From: an uncultured Clostridium sp.
GTDB taxonomy: Bacteria > Bacillota > Clostridia > TANB77 > CAG-508
Direction: 5' to 3'
Assembly: GCA_900553405.1 (NCBI GenBank)
Contig: USDF01000001.1
Span: forward strand, 1-64,000
Length of the DNA stretch: 64,000 bases
Shown here: positions 42,186-51,280 of the stretch, one piece after another
How the letters are laid out: the number at the start of each line of letters is the position of its first letter
How positions within the stretch are numbered: position 1 is the stretch's first letter
Translations under genes and position numbers: made by a program
The notes under the pieces: generated by a model
The model's input: the letters and a program-made list of their open reading frames with translations, nothing else
The model's database searches: none
What the model was told of the DNA's origin: nothing

Positions 42186-44602
42186 TGGCTAAATTAAACA
42201 AAAAAATATTAAGAGATATAAAACAAAACAAAATGCAATTTTTTAATGTTTTTATTATGATATTTTTAGGAGTATTTGTTTTTGCAGGAGTACATTCATA
42301 TATGGATGGTATGCAAATAAGTGGCGATAATTACTATGAATCAAACAATTTACAAGACTTATGGCTAACAGGTGAAAACTTTAATAAAGAAGATTTAGAC
42401 AAAGTAAAAAATATCGAAAATGTTAAAAACGCAGAAAGATTATTAAGCATAAGAACAGACTTAGAAAATGAAAAAGAAAAAGACGTACAACTAGAAACAA
42501 TCTTTATTGAATCAAATGAAATATCAAAAATGTACATTGCAGATGGAGAAGAATTTTCTAAAGAAAAAGATGGTGTATGGTTTGATAGCTATTTAGCAAA
42601 ATATTTAGACCTAAAAGTTGGAGATGAAATTACTTTTAAATATAAAGACTACACAATGACAGAAAAAATAAGAGGTCTAGTAAACACACCAGACCATGTG
42701 TATTTTGTAAAAGATGAAACAGCAATTTTCCCAACACATAAGGATTATGGTTACATATATCTTTCTATAAATGAATTTCCAAAACAATATATTTATGATG
42801 AGATAAAAAATAAAATTGTGGCAGAAAATACTATAATGGAAAACATGAAAGATAGCATAACAAATGAAACAATAGAAAAAATGATTCCAGACTTTAACAT
42901 AGAAGACTATTATATATTTAATCAAGTAATTGTAGATGTAGATGATACAAGCAAAATAGAAGAAACAAAAAGAAATATAGAAAATGATATTAAAGCTGCA
43001 ATAGCAGTTACAGATAGAGAAGCAAGCGCATCTTGCGAAACATATAATTCAGAAATAGAAGAGGGAGCAACATATTCAGAAGTATTTACATTTTTATTCT
43101 TATTTATAGCAATATTATCTGTTGTAACAACAATGAACAGATTTGTAAAAAAACAAAGAACACAAATAGGAACATTAAAAGCATTAGGATTTAAAAATAG
43201 CAAAATAATAAGACACTATGTAGGCTATGGATTTTATATAAGTATAGCAGCTTCAATACTTGCACTATTAGTTGGAAACTTTGGATTAGGCAAATTCTTC
43301 ATGAACATGGAAATGTCATATTTTGAAGTTCCAGTTTATAGTACAATATTATTACCTACAGTATATATACTTGCAGTATTTGTAGTAATAATAGTAACTA
43401 TTGCAACATATTTCTCTTGCAGAAAAATCTTAAAAGAACCAGCAGTAGAAGCATTAAGAATAGAAATACCAAAAGTAAAGAAAACAAATTTTGACTTAAC
43501 AACAAAAGGAATATTCAAAAAAGCCTCAATTTCTACAAGATGGAATTTAAGAGATATAGGAAGAAATAAAGGAAGAAGCATAATGGGTATAGTAGGAATA
43601 ATAGGCTGTACAATGCTTTTAGTATGTGCATTTGGCTTACTAGACACAATGAATTCTTACTTAGACTGGCAATTTGACAAAATAAATAATTTCGAATACA
43701 AACTAGGATTATCAAGTAATTATACTGATGAAGAGCTAGAAGATGCAAAAAACAAATACGGAAATGCTACAAGTCAAACTCTAGCAATAGAAGTAAAAAA
43801 TGGAGATAAAAAAGAAACAAATACTTTAACAATAAATGACGCAAAAGATTATTTAAAATATACAGACCATAACAAAAACTATATAGACTTAAAAGATGAT
43901 GGAATATATATTACAGAAAAATTATCAGAAAAATACGACTTAAAAGTTGGAGACGAAATATCTTGGCATGCATTTGGAAACAATAATTGGTATACATGTA
44001 AAATAGTAGGAATAAATCGTGACCCACAAAATCAAAATTTAAATATGACTAGAAAATATTATGAGTCTTTAGGACTTGAATATAAAGCAGATTCGTTATA
44101 TACTAATTATGACTTAAGTGACACAAAAACAATCGCAGGAGTAGAAACAATACAAAGCATTTCAAACCTAAGAGAAGGTATAGAAAGCATGTTAGAAACT
44201 ACAAAAACAATGGTTGTAATATTAATAGTAGTGTCAGTAATTTTAGCATATGTAATTATTTACAATTTAGGAATACTATCATTTGCAGAAAAACAATATC
44301 AATTTGCAACATTAAAAGTATTAGGATTTAAAGATAAGCAAATAAAGAAAATATTTGTAAAACAAAATATATGGCTTTCTATAGTAGGTATTCTAGCAGG
44401 ATTACCACTAGGATATACAATGATAGACTATATATTTAAAGCAGCACTTGGAGAAAACTATGACTTTCCAGCAATGATAAGTGTACCTTCATATTTGTAT
44501 GCAGCAATAGGAAGCTTTGTAGTAGCACTACTTGTAAATAAAACACTATCTAGAAAAGTTAAAACAATTGATATGGTAAGTAGTTTAAAAGGAAACGAAT
44601 AA
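42185..44602 (+). CDS. FtsX-family ABC permease, two-unit
   Basis: At about 805 residues it has one N-terminal helix, a soluble extracytoplasmic domain (~45-290), a three-helix FtsX block with RTQIGTLKALGFKNSKIIRHYVGYGF, a second soluble domain (~480-660) and a final FtsX block (QFATLKVLGFKDKQIKKIFVKQNIW). This is the duplicated layout of MacB-like and macrolide or peptide transporters of Gram-positives. I prefer ATG at 42185, with GAGGTG 8 bases ahead, over the ATG at 42179. It is paired with the ATPase by overlapping codons. Confidence 0.9.
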   Translation: MAKLNKKILRDIKQNKMQFFNVFIMIFLGVFVFAGVHSYMDGMQISGDNYYESNNLQDLWLTGENFNKEDLDKVKNIENVKNAERLLSIRTDLENEKEKDVQLETIFIESNEISKMYIADGEEFSKEKDGVWFDSYLAKYLDLKVGDEITFKYKDYTMTEKIRGLVNTPDHVYFVKDETAIFPTHKDYGYIYLSINEFPKQYIYDEIKNKIVAENTIMENMKDSITNETIEKMIPDFNIEDYYIFNQVIVDVDDTSKIEETKRNIENDIKAAIAVTDREASASCETYNSEIEEGATYSEVFTFLFLFIAILSVVTTMNRFVKKQRTQIGTLKALGFKNSKIIRHYVGYGFYISIAASILALLVGNFGLGKFFMNMEMSYFEVPVYSTILLPTVYILAVFVVIIVTIATYFSCRKILKEPAVEALRIEIPKVKKTNFDLTTKGIFKKASISTRWNLRDIGRNKGRSIMGIVGIIGCTMLLVCAFGLLDTMNSYLDWQFDKINNFEYKLGLSSNYTDEELEDAKNKYGNATSQTLAIEVKNGDKKETNTLTINDAKDYLKYTDHNKNYIDLKDDGIYITEKLSEKYDLKVGDEISWHAFGNNNWYTCKIVGINRDPQNQNLNMTRKYYESLGLEYKADSLYTNYDLSDTKTIAGVETIQSISNLREGIESMLETTKTMVVILIVVSVILAYVIIYNLGILSFAEKQYQFATLKVLGFKDKQIKKIFVKQNIWLSIVGILAGLPLGYTMIDYIFKAALGENYDFPAMISVPSYLYAAIGSFVVALLVNKTLSRKVKTIDMVSSLKGNE

Positions 44603-44660
44603 CGTGGCAAAAGGGACGCCCTTTTTTACCACAAAAATTACTAAAAGAGACGTCCTTTTG
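44603..44660 (+). repeat. GGGACGCCC-type hairpin repeat after the ABC permease
   Basis: GTGGCAAAAGGGACGCCC with AAAAGGG/CCCTTTT arms (44609-44625) forms a terminator-like hairpin. A second AAAAGAGACGTCCTTTT unit follows (44643-44659). Similar GGGGCGTCCC units occur at 52830-52880. Confidence 0.65.
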
Positions 44661-44714
44661 ATGACAAAAAAATTGATACGAGTTATAATGCTTTAAAAAG
44701 AGGAAAAAGAAAAA

Positions 44715-46520
44715 ATGGGAAATATAGTTTTATTAGATGATCTAACAATTAACAAAATAGCTGCAGGTGAAGTTATAGAAAGACCTGCAAACGTAGTAAA
44801 GGAACTTGTAGAGAACTCACTAGATGCAGGGGCAACACATATAATAGTAGAAATAAAAAATGGTGGTAAAACTTTAATAAAAGTAACCGACAATGGAAAA
44901 GGCATATCTAAAGATGATATGCCTATTTCCATTGAAAGACATGCAACTAGCAAAATAAGAAAAGTAGAAGATTTAGAAAACACATATACAATGGGATTTA
45001 GAGGTGAAGCATTAGCAAGTATTTCTGCAATATCAGAAATGACAATGATATCTAAAACTCTAGAGGAAACAACAGGATATAAAATTCAAACAACAGCAGG
45101 AAATGTAATAGATATAGAAGAATGCGGAGCACAAACTGGTACAACTATAATAGTAGAAAAATTATTTTTTAATACACCTGTAAGATATAAATTTTTAAAA
45201 CAAGATGCTACTGAAAATAAATATATAAAAGAATGGGTTCATAAAGTAGCACTTGCAAATCCACAAGTGTCTTTCAAATTAGTAAGTGATGGAAAACAAA
45301 TATTTTTTTCTAATGGAAATGGAAAAATAGAAGATATTATTTATTTATTATATGGAAAAGAAATAAAAGAAAATTTGGTAAAAGTAGACTACGAAGAAAA
45401 TAATATAAAAATCACTGGAGTAGTAGGAAACACAATGGTAGCAAGAGATACAAGAAAGGACCAAATAATATTTTTGAATAAAAGGCATATACAAAATGTA
45501 GCTTTAATGAGCAGTGCAGACCAAGCTTTTAAAGGTGCTACAGGAATTGGAAAATATGGATTTTATATATTAAATTTAGAAATGTCAGCAAATTATTATG
45601 ATGTAAATGTGCATCCTACAAAGATAGAAGTAAGATTTAATGAAGAACATGAAATAACTAGAATTTTGTATCATGCAATAAAAAATTCAATATTAAATTC
45701 AGAGTTTTTAGGGAATAATCAAAATGAAAATAAAGAGAAATATATTGAAAATGAGTTTGAATTTTTGACAACAAATAAAATAGAAAGCAATGGAGAATTC
45801 AATATAACTAGTAAAATTGATTTGCCTAAAACAGATGTGACATCTTTAAAAATAGAAGAAAATACAGAAAAAAACATAGAAAACAGCGATTTACCAAAAA
45901 TAGAAAATCAAAATATTGAACTTAGAAAAAGAGAAGAAAAGAGAAAAGTAGAATATAAGTATATAGGAATTTTGTTTAGAACATACATAATAGTAGAAAT
46001 AGCAGATGAAATATACTTAATAGATCAACATGCAGCACATGAAAGAGTTTTATATGAACAAATAAAAGAAAATTATAAGAATCATATAGAACAAAATAGT
46101 CAATTAACATTAATACCAGAAGTAGTAAACTTGACACATAAAGAAATGGAATTCGTAAAAGAAAATATGAAACTATTTAGAGATATAGGGTTTGACATAG
46201 AAGAATTTGGAGAAAATACATTAAAGATAAATGGAATACCAGATTTAGAATATAGAGCAAAAACAAACAATATATTTTTAGATATATTAGATGAAATGTT
46301 AAGTAATGAAAGAACATCTGTAAAAGACGTAGAAGAAAGATTTATAGCAACAGTAGCATGTAAGGCAGCAGTAAAGGCAAATATGGATTTAAAAGAAAAA
46401 GAGGTAGATGATTTAATACAAAGTTTACTATCATTAAATAATCCATACACATGTCCACACGGAAGACCAACGACAATAAAAATTTCTAAAGAATATCTTG
46501 AAGAGCATTTAGGAAAATAG
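44715..46520 (+). CDS. mutL: DNA mismatch repair protein MutL
   Basis: The 601-residue product has the GHKL ATPase domain (IAAGEVIERPANVVKELVEN, DNGKGISKDD, HATSKI, TMGFRGEALASISAIS). It also has the C-terminal endonuclease domain with the DQHAxxExxxxE motif (LIDQHAAHERVLYEQI) and the late ACKAAVKAN and CPHGRP motifs. It is therefore the nicking MutL type found in bacteria without MutH. A poorly conserved linker rich in Glu, Lys and Asn lies at ~340-410. No mutS is adjacent. The preceding repeat separates it from the ABC operon. Confidence 0.97.
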   Translation: MGNIVLLDDLTINKIAAGEVIERPANVVKELVENSLDAGATHIIVEIKNGGKTLIKVTDNGKGISKDDMPISIERHATSKIRKVEDLENTYTMGFRGEALASISAISEMTMISKTLEETTGYKIQTTAGNVIDIEECGAQTGTTIIVEKLFFNTPVRYKFLKQDATENKYIKEWVHKVALANPQVSFKLVSDGKQIFFSNGNGKIEDIIYLLYGKEIKENLVKVDYEENNIKITGVVGNTMVARDTRKDQIIFLNKRHIQNVALMSSADQAFKGATGIGKYGFYILNLEMSANYYDVNVHPTKIEVRFNEEHEITRILYHAIKNSILNSEFLGNNQNENKEKYIENEFEFLTTNKIESNGEFNITSKIDLPKTDVTSLKIEENTEKNIENSDLPKIENQNIELRKREEKRKVEYKYIGILFRTYIIVEIADEIYLIDQHAAHERVLYEQIKENYKNHIEQNSQLTLIPEVVNLTHKEMEFVKENMKLFRDIGFDIEEFGENTLKINGIPDLEYRAKTNNIFLDILDEMLSNERTSVKDVEERFIATVACKAAVKANMDLKEKEVDDLIQSLLSLNNPYTCPHGRPTTIKISKEYLEEHLGK

Positions 46521-46556
46521 ATTATAAATGCAAGATAACTTATTTAATAAAGATTA

Positions 46557-46580
46557 AGGACTATTCAAGAGAATAGTCCT
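46557..46580. terminator. Hairpin after mutL
   Basis: AGGACTATTC (46557-46566) pairs with GAATAGTCCT (46571-46580). T-runs are weak on both sides, so efficiency is uncertain. Confidence 0.5.
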
Positions 46581-46593
46581 ATAGAGATTTTCT

Positions 46594-46800
46594 TTAAAAT
46601 TTTAGTTTCATAAGTTTTTCAATTATAAAACATATTATAAAAACTAATAAAACAGTTCCTAAAGAAATTGATATGTTCCAAATATGGATACCGAATATAG
46701 CTGCTAATACGCCAAATAGGATAAAACCTATACCAAGTGATATAAAACTATTAAGTAGTACTAAAATCTTACCTATATCATTTTTGGTCATGTTGCTCAT
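46594..46800 (-). CDS. Small two-helix membrane protein (68 aa)
   Basis: The 68-residue product has a short polar N-terminus (MSNMTKNDIGKI) and two hydrophobic helices (~12-36 and ~41-62) separated by the short loop GIHIWN. It ends in a basic tail (EKLMKLKF). No family is recognised. The start has an AGAGAGGC site 9 bases ahead. It converges with mutL. Holin-like or regulatory small membrane proteins have this shape, but nothing specific supports either. Confidence 0.65.
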   Translation of the reverse strand: MSNMTKNDIGKILVLLNSFISLGIGFILFGVLAAIFGIHIWNISISLGTVLLVFIICFIIEKLMKLKF

Positions 46801-46940
46801 ATCTTTTGCCTCTCTTTCATAATGTTGAATTTTATGCTTAAGCGATTATAACACATTTGACATAAAAAGTAAATATCAAGAATTGTTTTTCCATAGAAGA
46901 AAATAAAAGATATATATATTAGAAAAATAAATTATAAAAA

Positions 46941-46965
46941 TTAGAGCCTAAAATATAGGCTCTAA
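46941..46965 (-). terminator. Terminator of the 46979 gene
   Basis: TTAGAGCCTA (46941-46950) pairs with TAGGCTCTAA (46956-46965); a T-rich run follows on the minus strand. Confidence 0.8.
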
Positions 46966-46978
46966 ATAATTAAAAATA

Positions 46979-47158
46979 TTAAGGCATTTTCTTATTAAAG
47001 ATTTTTCTTTTCCTCTTTTCAAAATCTTTAGTACAACTAATTCTACTACCATCTATTAACATTATATGGTTAGGTTCATACCGAAGAGGGCAGTTTTTTT
47101 CTTTGCAAAATGCACATTCAATATTATCTTTTATTACTGAAAATAAATTTTTTTTCAT
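46979..47158 (-). CDS. Small four-cysteine protein (59 aa), possible zinc binder
   Basis: The 59-residue product contains CAFCKEKNCPLRYEPN and a later SCTKDF, giving four cysteines arranged like a small zinc ribbon. I do not recognise a family. The start at 47158 has an AAAGGTGG site; the open frame continues upstream by 31 codons without one. It is divergent from the ZIP metal transporter (47290), which may or may not be meaningful. Confidence 0.65.
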   Translation of the reverse strand: MKKNLFSVIKDNIECAFCKEKNCPLRYEPNHIMLIDGSRISCTKDFEKRKRKIFNKKMP

Positions 47159-47289
47159 ATTACTATACCACCTTTCAAAAATTATTGATAAGATTAAATA
47201 AAACACATTAGTTGCAATCAATATAATAACATGAAAGATATAAAAAAACAAGAAAAAGATATTAAATAATAAAATAAGGAGGAGAAAAC

Positions 47290-48066
47290 ATGGATTTAGT
47301 TATAGGACTTGCAATTCCATTTTTAGGAACAACATTGGGATCAGCAATGGTATTCCTGATGAAAAACAAAATAGACAATAAAATAGAAAAACTTTTATTA
47401 GGATTTGCTTCAGGAGTAATGATAGCAGCATCAATTTGGTCATTGCTAATACCTGCAATAGAAATGTCAGAGTCACAAGGAAAAATAGCATGGGTGCCAG
47501 CTGCAATAGGATTTTTACTGGGAATAACATTTTTACTTGTGCTAGATAGCTTAATTCCACACTTACACTTAAAGAGTGACAAACCAGAAGGAATAAAAAG
47601 TAAACTAAAAAAGACAACAATGATGGTATTTGCAGTAACTCTTCATAATATTCCAGAAGGAATGGCAGTAGGGGTAACATTTGCTGGAGCACTTACACAA
47701 AATGCAGGAATAACAATGGCAGGGGCATTTGCATTAGCAATAGGTATAGCAATTCAAAACTTCCCAGAAGGCGCAATTATTTCAATGCCGTTAAAAAGTG
47801 AAGGAATGTCAAAAAGTAAAGCATTTTTATATGGAACATTATCCGGAATAGTAGAGCCAATAGGAGCAATAATTACAATATTATTAACGAGTGCTGTAGT
47901 ACCAATCCTTCCATATTTGCTAGCTTTTGCAGCAGGAGCTATGATATATGTTGTAGTAGAAGAACTTATACCAGAGTCACAAGCAGGGGAACACTCAAAC
48001 ATAGGAACAATAGGAGTAGCAATAGGTTTTGTAGTTATGATGATTTTAGACGTTGCATTAGGGTAA
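47290..48066 (+). CDS. zupT: ZIP-family divalent metal transporter (ZupT/GufA-like)
   Basis: ZIP proteins bring Zn, Fe or Mn into the cytosol. The 258-residue protein has eight predicted helices. The metal-site motifs are HNIPEG in helix 4 (VTLHNIPEGMAVGV) and QNFPEG in helix 5 (AIQNFPEGAIISMP), and a further acidic EELIPES lies in helix 7. The His-containing loop HLHLKSD precedes helix 4. A GufA subfamily place is likely because the HNIPEG/NFPEG pair is close to it. An AAGGAGGAG site precedes the ATG and a terminator follows, so it is a single-gene unit. The in vivo metal is unknown. Confidence 0.92.
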   Translation: MDLVIGLAIPFLGTTLGSAMVFLMKNKIDNKIEKLLLGFASGVMIAASIWSLLIPAIEMSESQGKIAWVPAAIGFLLGITFLLVLDSLIPHLHLKSDKPEGIKSKLKKTTMMVFAVTLHNIPEGMAVGVTFAGALTQNAGITMAGAFALAIGIAIQNFPEGAIISMPLKSEGMSKSKAFLYGTLSGIVEPIGAIITILLTSAVVPILPYLLAFAAGAMIYVVVEELIPESQAGEHSNIGTIGVAIGFVVMMILDVALG

Positions 48067-48073
48067 AATTAAT

Positions 48074-48096
48074 AAGCAATCTTTGGATTGCTTTTA
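48074..48096 (+). terminator. Terminator of the ZIP transporter gene
   Basis: AAGCAATC (48074-48081) pairs with GATTGCTT (48086-48093), followed by T residues. Confidence 0.8.
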
Positions 48097-48207
48097 ATTT
48101 GTTTTAAGCAAAAATCAGTCAAAAAAAATATGAAATTTAGATAAAAAAATTGATAATTGAAAACAAGTATGATAGTATATAAAAAACTAAAGAATTGGAA
48201 GTGTAAA

Positions 48208-49611
48208 ATGAACCAGAAAAAACAATTATTAATAAATACAATAATAATAGCAATAGGAAAGTTAAGTACACAAGTAATTTCATTCCTATTATTACCATTA
48301 TATACATCAAAATTAAGTCCAGAAGAATATGGAACATATGACTTTTTTGTAACACTATCTGTATTTTTATTACCAATAATAACATTACTTATGGAAGAAT
48401 CTATGTTTAGATTCTTAATTGATGCAGAAGATGAAAAATCTAAAAAAAGAGTTATAACAGCAACCATAGCATATACCATATTTGGAAGTGTATTATTCAC
48501 AATAATTGTAGCTTTAATAATGAGTTTTATGCATTATGAATATACATTAGTATTTATAATGTTTATGATATCAAACATATTGATAGGGCTAAGTAATGCT
48601 TTATCAAGAGGCATGGGCAGAATAAAGTTATATTCATTATCAAACTTTATTTTAGGTGTATCAACAATTATATTAAATATAATATTTATAGTAAACTTTA
48701 AACTTGGTGTAAATGGTCTTTTATGGTCAAATGTAATAGCAAATTCAGTTACTGCAATATTCATATTAGCAAAACTTCATCTAATGAGATATGTAAGTAA
48801 AGAGGACCTTAGCAGAAAAACGCTATCAAAAATGATTAGATATTCAGTTCCATTGGTACCCAATAATTTATCTTGGGTCATAATAAGTTTATCAGATAGA
48901 CTTATGCTAACTCAGATGGCTGGAACTGCACAAAATGGTATATATTCAATTGCTAATAAATTTCCTAATATAGTATATACATGTTATGGATTTTTCTCTA
49001 CAGCATGGAAAGAATCAGCTGCTAAGATTTTAAAAGAAGATAACAAAGAAAAATATTACAATAGCATATATAAAGATGTAAAAAACTTTTTAAAGGCAAT
49101 AGTAATAGGATTAATTGCAATAATGCCATTTGCATTTCCTATATTAGTAGATTCTAGTTACAATGAAGCATATATATATATTCCTATTTTGGTAATTTCA
49201 ATATATTATACAAATATGTCAAATTTCTTTGGGGGAATTTTTGGAGCATATAAAGATACAAAGATAATGGGAAGTACAACAATTGTAGCAGCAATTATAA
49301 ATATAGTAATAAATTTTATATTTATACCTAAGTTTGGAATATATGCAGCTGTATTTTCAACATTAATCTCTAATATAATTATATATTGGTATAGAAGGCA
49401 AAAATTGAAAATGTATATAAATTTAAAAGGAAAATTCAATTATATATTTTGGATATTGCTAGCATTAACATTATTTACGTATTATAAAAACAATATGATA
49501 ATTAATATATTAATGTTTGTATTAGTATTAGCATATTGCATATTTACTAATAAGAATTTTATAGGTCGAATTTTAAGACCAATAGTAAATAGATTTAAGA
49601 AGAATAATTAA
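48208..49611 (+). CDS. Oligosaccharide flippase, MOP superfamily (Wzx-like)
   Basis: The 467-residue protein has about fourteen hydrophobic helices and the N-terminal pattern LLINTIIIAIGKLSTQVISFLLLPLYTSKLSPEEYGTYDF, typical of polysaccharide-synthesis flippases (Wzx/RfbX). These move undecaprenyl-linked oligosaccharides across the membrane. No glycosyltransferase genes are next to it, unlike usual polysaccharide clusters. It may serve the glycan genes at 2.4-8 kb or others elsewhere. The frame is open from 48157, but the ATG at 48208 has a GGAAGTG site and begins the conserved region. A terminator follows. Confidence 0.87.
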   Translation: MNQKKQLLINTIIIAIGKLSTQVISFLLLPLYTSKLSPEEYGTYDFFVTLSVFLLPIITLLMEESMFRFLIDAEDEKSKKRVITATIAYTIFGSVLFTIIVALIMSFMHYEYTLVFIMFMISNILIGLSNALSRGMGRIKLYSLSNFILGVSTIILNIIFIVNFKLGVNGLLWSNVIANSVTAIFILAKLHLMRYVSKEDLSRKTLSKMIRYSVPLVPNNLSWVIISLSDRLMLTQMAGTAQNGIYSIANKFPNIVYTCYGFFSTAWKESAAKILKEDNKEKYYNSIYKDVKNFLKAIVIGLIAIMPFAFPILVDSSYNEAYIYIPILVISIYYTNMSNFFGGIFGAYKDTKIMGSTTIVAAIINIVINFIFIPKFGIYAAVFSTLISNIIIYWYRRQKLKMYINLKGKFNYIFWILLALTLFTYYKNNMIINILMFVLVLAYCIFTNKNFIGRILRPIVNRFKKNN

Positions 49612-49637
49612 AACTTACATTTAGGTGTAAGTTTTTT
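49611..49637 (+). terminator. Terminator of the flippase gene
   Basis: AAACTTACA (49611-49619) pairs with TGTAAGTTT (49626-49634), followed by T residues. A further hairpin, AGCTGTTTTTA/TAAAAACAGCT (49641-49671), follows. Confidence 0.85.
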
Positions 49638-49714
49638 TCTAGCTGTTTTTACTCCATTCCTAAAAACAGCTGAATTAATCAAAAATAATTGGACAAAATA
49701 TACAAAAAATGCAA

Positions 49715-49768
49715 TGTTAGCCTTGACAAACAATTTAAAAAATATTATAATGTTAACCAAGACTAACA
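49715..49768 (+). promoter_or_regulatory. Promoter and DtxR-type operators of the suf operon
   Basis: TTGACA (49723-49728), a 17-bp spacer and TATAAT (49746-49751) form a consensus promoter. TGTTAGCCTTGACA (from 49715) overlaps the -35 box. TGTTAACCAAGACTAACA (49751-49768) overlaps the -10 end and reads, on the other strand, as TGTTAGTCTTGG. The shared TGTTAGYCTTG unit in opposite orientations suggests sites for the DtxR-family protein encoded by the first gene. Confidence 0.72.
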
Positions 49769-49783
49769 AAAAGGAGAAATATT

Positions 49784-50233
49784 ATGATATCAAAGTCTTT
49801 AGAGGAATATCTAAAAACAATATACATATTAAAAAAACAGAATGAAAATGTACGTGTTACAGATATTGCTAATAAAATGAATTGCACCAAGCCAAGTGTA
49901 AATAAAGCAATAAAAAATTTGAAAGAAAATGAAATGGTAAATTATCAATCATATGGTACTATAGAACTTACTGAAAAAGGAGAAGAACTAGCTAAAAAAA
50001 TATTAGAAGCTTATGATATAGTTTATTTATTTTTGAAAGACGTTTTAAATTTAGAAGATGGACAAGCACAAGAAGAAGCAGAAAACATCAAATCTGTAAT
50101 ATCAGATGATACAACAAATAAACTTGCAAAATATATTCATAAAGTTTTAGGTTTAACAAATCTAGATTGTGACTATGATATAAATAAAGAAAAGTGCAGA
50201 TGCTGCGCAAGAAGAAAGATAGAAAGGAAATAG
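49784..50233 (+). CDS. DtxR/MntR-family metal-dependent regulator
   Basis: The 149-residue product has the DtxR winged helix (SLEEYLKTIYILKKQNENVRVTDIANKMNCTKPSVNKAIKNL) and a dimerisation domain with FLKDVLNLEDGQAQEEAENI and SDDTTNKLAKYIH. The tail CDYDINKEKCRCCARRK is rich in cysteine, an unusual addition that could bind a metal or Fe-S cluster. It is the first gene of the suf operon and ends 3 bp before sufC. The promoter carries inverted TGTTAG sites, so self-regulation and control of Fe-S assembly by iron are likely. Confidence 0.85.
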   Translation: MISKSLEEYLKTIYILKKQNENVRVTDIANKMNCTKPSVNKAIKNLKENEMVNYQSYGTIELTEKGEELAKKILEAYDIVYLFLKDVLNLEDGQAQEEAENIKSVISDDTTNKLAKYIHKVLGLTNLDCDYDINKEKCRCCARRKIERK

Positions 50234-50236
50234 AAA

Positions 50237-50974
50237 ATGAGTAACGAATTATTAGAAATAAAAGATTTACATGTAAATGCAGGAGAAAAAGAAATTTTAA
50301 AAGGAATAGATTTAAATATAAGAAAAGGAGAAATACATGTAATAATGGGACCAAATGGTTCTGGAAAAACTACAACTGCAAATGCAATATTAAATAATCC
50401 AGAATACACAAAAACAAATGGAACAATTAATTTTGAAGGAGAAGATATAACAAATTTAAAAACAGACGAAATAGCAAGAAAAGGTATTTTTATGTCTTTC
50501 CAATTACCAGAAGAGATACCAGGAGTTTCTGTTACAAACTTTTTGAAATATGCTAAAAATAAAATTACTGGACAACCTGTAAAAATATTTCAATTCAAAG
50601 ATGAACTTGCAAAATATATGGAAGAACTAAATATGAATCCAAAGAATATGGAAAGAAGCTTAAATGTAGGTTTCTCTGGCGGAGAAAAAAAGAAAAACGA
50701 AATATTACAAATGCTTGTATTAAATCCAACGCTTGCAATTTTAGATGAAACAGATTCAGGACTAGATGTAGATGCAATAAAGACTGTTTCAAAAGGAATA
50801 GAAATGTTTAAAAATGAGAATAATGCAGTTTTAATTATTACTCATAATACTAAAATTTTACACAGCTTAAAAGTTGATTATGTACATGTTTTAGTAAATG
50901 GAAAAATTGTAAAAACAGGTGGACAAGAATTGGCGTCAGAAATTGAAGAGAACGGATACCAAATGTACAAATAA
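50237..50974 (+). CDS. sufC: Fe-S cluster assembly ATPase SufC
   Basis: The 245-residue ABC ATPase is the energy unit of the SufBCD scaffold. It has Walker A IMGPNGSGKTTTANAILN, a Q-loop FMSFQLPEEIPGVSV, a signature GFSGGEKKKNEILQM (the SufC form of the LSGGQ motif) and Walker B LAILDETDSGLDVDAI. The conserved SGGE(KK)K and ETDSGLD sequences are specific for SufC. It is 3 bp after the DtxR-family gene. A small gene on the opposite strand separates it from sufB. Confidence 0.96.
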   Translation: MSNELLEIKDLHVNAGEKEILKGIDLNIRKGEIHVIMGPNGSGKTTTANAILNNPEYTKTNGTINFEGEDITNLKTDEIARKGIFMSFQLPEEIPGVSVTNFLKYAKNKITGQPVKIFQFKDELAKYMEELNMNPKNMERSLNVGFSGGEKKKNEILQMLVLNPTLAILDETDSGLDVDAIKTVSKGIEMFKNENNAVLIITHNTKILHSLKVDYVHVLVNGKIVKTGGQELASEIEENGYQMYK

Positions 50975-50978
50975 AAAG

Positions 50979-51001
50979 TAGCTGTATATTATACAGCTAC
51001 T
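50979..51001 (-). terminator. Terminator of the opposing small gene at 51020
   Basis: AGTAGCTGTAT (50979-50989) pairs with ATACAGCTACT (50991-51001 with overlap in the loop). A T-run follows on the minus strand only, so sufC readthrough to sufB is possible. Confidence 0.7.
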
Positions 51002-51019
51002 AGCCAGTGAGGACTTTAA

Positions 51020-51190
51020 TTACACAGCTTCAAGTAGAAACATGCAAACAGGAAATATAACACAAAATACCCCAACAGATATAATGATGTCCCATATATT
51101 AATGGGACATCCTGCCCAAAGTATACCAAATACCAAAAGTGATATACCAATGGAAATTAACAGAAATAAAAAGAAAAATTTTTTCTTCAT
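51020..51190 (-). CDS. 56-residue two-helix membrane protein inside the suf operon, opposite strand
   Basis: From ATG at 51190 to TAA at 51020 the minus strand encodes 56 residues: a basic start (MKKKFF), a first helix (LFLLISIGISLLVFGILWAG), a short loop CPINIWD and a second helix (IIISVGVFCVIFPVCMFLLE). A strong AGGAGGA site lies 8 bases before the ATG, and a minus-strand terminator follows. It lies between sufC and sufB. No family is recognised. A gene in this place would produce RNA antisense to the sufC-sufB spacer. Confidence 0.72.
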   Translation of the reverse strand: MKKKFFFLFLLISIGISLLVFGILWAGCPINIWDIIISVGVFCVIFPVCMFLLEAV

Positions 51191-51280
51191 ATAAATGTCC
51201 TCCTATAAATTTAAAATTTAATTACAAAATTTATTATAACATAAGTAATATGAAAACACAAGTAATGAAAGGAAAAAAAC

